Of a stretch of DNA of 14,519 nt, positions 14,007 through 14,519 are shown one piece after another; positions within the stretch are counted from its first letter, which is position 1, and the number at the start of each line of letters is the position of its first letter. This DNA comes from Candidatus Culexmicrobium profundum (GTDB taxonomy: Archaea > Thermoproteota > Methanomethylicia > Culexarchaeales > Culexmicrobiaceae). The position numbers were made by a program, and so were the translations under genes. The notes beneath the pieces are model-generated. The model was not told where the DNA came from, did not search any database, and saw nothing but the letters and a program-made list of their open reading frames with translations. Location of the stretch: positions 1-14,519 of the forward strand of contig JANZKD010000030.1 in the NCBI GenBank assembly GCA_025061245.1, written 5' to 3'.

Positions 14007-14519
14007 GTGAAGGAAGTTAAAGTTGTATGTCCAAGGGATTGTTATGATACATGCTTCCTTCTAGCCCTGGTTGATGAGAATAAAATAGTTTCTATTAGAG
14101 GAAGTTTTGATAACCCCATCACTCAGGGCTTCATCTGTCCTAGAGGAGTTAAGGATTATGAACGTGTTTATAGTAGGGATAGAATCTTAAAGCCACATAT
14201 AAGAGTTGGAAAAAAGCCGAGTAGAAAGTTTAAGGAAAACTCTTGGAGTGAAACTTTAGATTTAGTAGCTAATAAAATTAGGGAAGTAGTACGAGATTAT
14301 GGAGCACAATCAATTCTACACCTTGAATACAGTGGAAATTCAGGATTATTAACACAAAGCTTCCCGCAGAGAATCTGGTATGCAATGGGAGCCACAAGAA
14401 CAGATTATAGTCTATGCAGTAAATCTGGACATGAAGCAATATCACTACACTACGGATTAACCTATGGAGTTCAACCAGAAGAACTATTGCATATGAAGCT
14501 AATCGTCTTTTGGGGATTC
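14007..14519 (+). CDS. Molybdopterin oxidoreductase catalytic subunit (DMSO reductase superfamily), C-terminus cut by the window edge
   Basis: The first 171 residues of a Mo/W-bis-MGD enzyme. The N-terminus holds a 4Fe-4S site C8-X3-C12-X3-C16-X27-C44 (CPRDCYDTC ... ICPRG), followed by the usual lead-in to the cofactor domain (RILKPHIRVGKK, WSETLDLVANKI), a first Rossmann-like strand (SILHLEYSGNSG) and the SLCSKSGHEA segment (135-144), where C137 is at the region of the metal-ligand loop. No signal or twin-Arg motif precedes it, so it is cytoplasmic. GTG 14007 is chosen because GGTG lies 5 bases before it. It is divergent from cbiM, with 203 bases between. Electron donor and substrate cannot be deduced from this part. 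Confidence 0.9.
   Translation, partial: MKEVKVVCPRDCYDTCFLLALVDENKIVSIRGSFDNPITQGFICPRGVKDYERVYSRDRILKPHIRVGKKPSRKFKENSWSETLDLVANKIREVVRDYGAQSILHLEYSGNSGLLTQSFPQRIWYAMGATRTDYSLCSKSGHEAISLHYGLTYGVQPEELLHMKLIVFWGF

Overview
The window looks like chromosomal DNA of a thermophilic archaeon, most likely of the TACK group; the phylum is inferred and not shown directly. It is AT-rich, with heavy use of AGA/AGG, ATA and CTA codons. Promoters carry archaeal CTTTAAG-type TATA boxes 20-40 bases ahead of genes, ribosome binding sites are short GGTG or GGAG motifs, and the gene families are common in archaea (AbrB-VapC pairs, HxlR regulators, a membrane-bound winged-helix regulator, DUF3604, and a CbiMNQO-type importer with a PDGLE subunit).

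Left part (1-3134): a family 5 substrate-binding protein of a peptide ABC importer (minus strand, C-terminus outside the window) is followed by a patch of small orphan genes. Two short membrane proteins on the minus strand, probably distant paralogues, flank a plus-strand anchored protein. Next to them is a 5'-truncated piece of a DppC-type permease, a sign of past rearrangement.

Middle part (3187-6355): a probable minus-strand operon runs from 4706 down to 3187 and encodes an anchored exported protein, a two-TM protein with a cytoplasmic winged helix, and a small soluble protein. A 16-bp perfect palindrome lies just downstream of its TATA box, where a repressor would sit. Beyond it are the decayed remains of a Tyr-rich surface protein and a toxin-antitoxin locus in which the VapC toxin is intact but the AbrB-type antitoxin carries two compensating frameshifts.

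Right-centre part (6484-11247): ordinary metabolic and regulatory genes: an HxlR-type regulator, a small unknown protein, an FMN nitroreductase, a 728-residue DUF3604 protein with a PHP-like metal site, and an M24 'pita-bread' protein. The M24 protein has lost three of five metal ligands and is probably not a metallopeptidase.

Right part (11268-14519): a tightly packed minus-strand operon, cbiM - PDGLE subunit - cbiQ - cbiO, encodes a complete cobalt or nickel ECF importer. Two 9-bp direct repeats one 21-bp step apart bracket its TATA box. Divergent from it begins a cytoplasmic molybdopterin oxidoreductase with a 4Fe-4S site, cut by the window edge.

No tRNA, rRNA, CRISPR array or intact transposon was seen. 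I found no clearly new large system. The most unusual parts are the membrane-regulator operon with its palindrome, the altered M24 protein, the operator-like repeats at cbiM, and the broken antitoxin beside an intact toxin.
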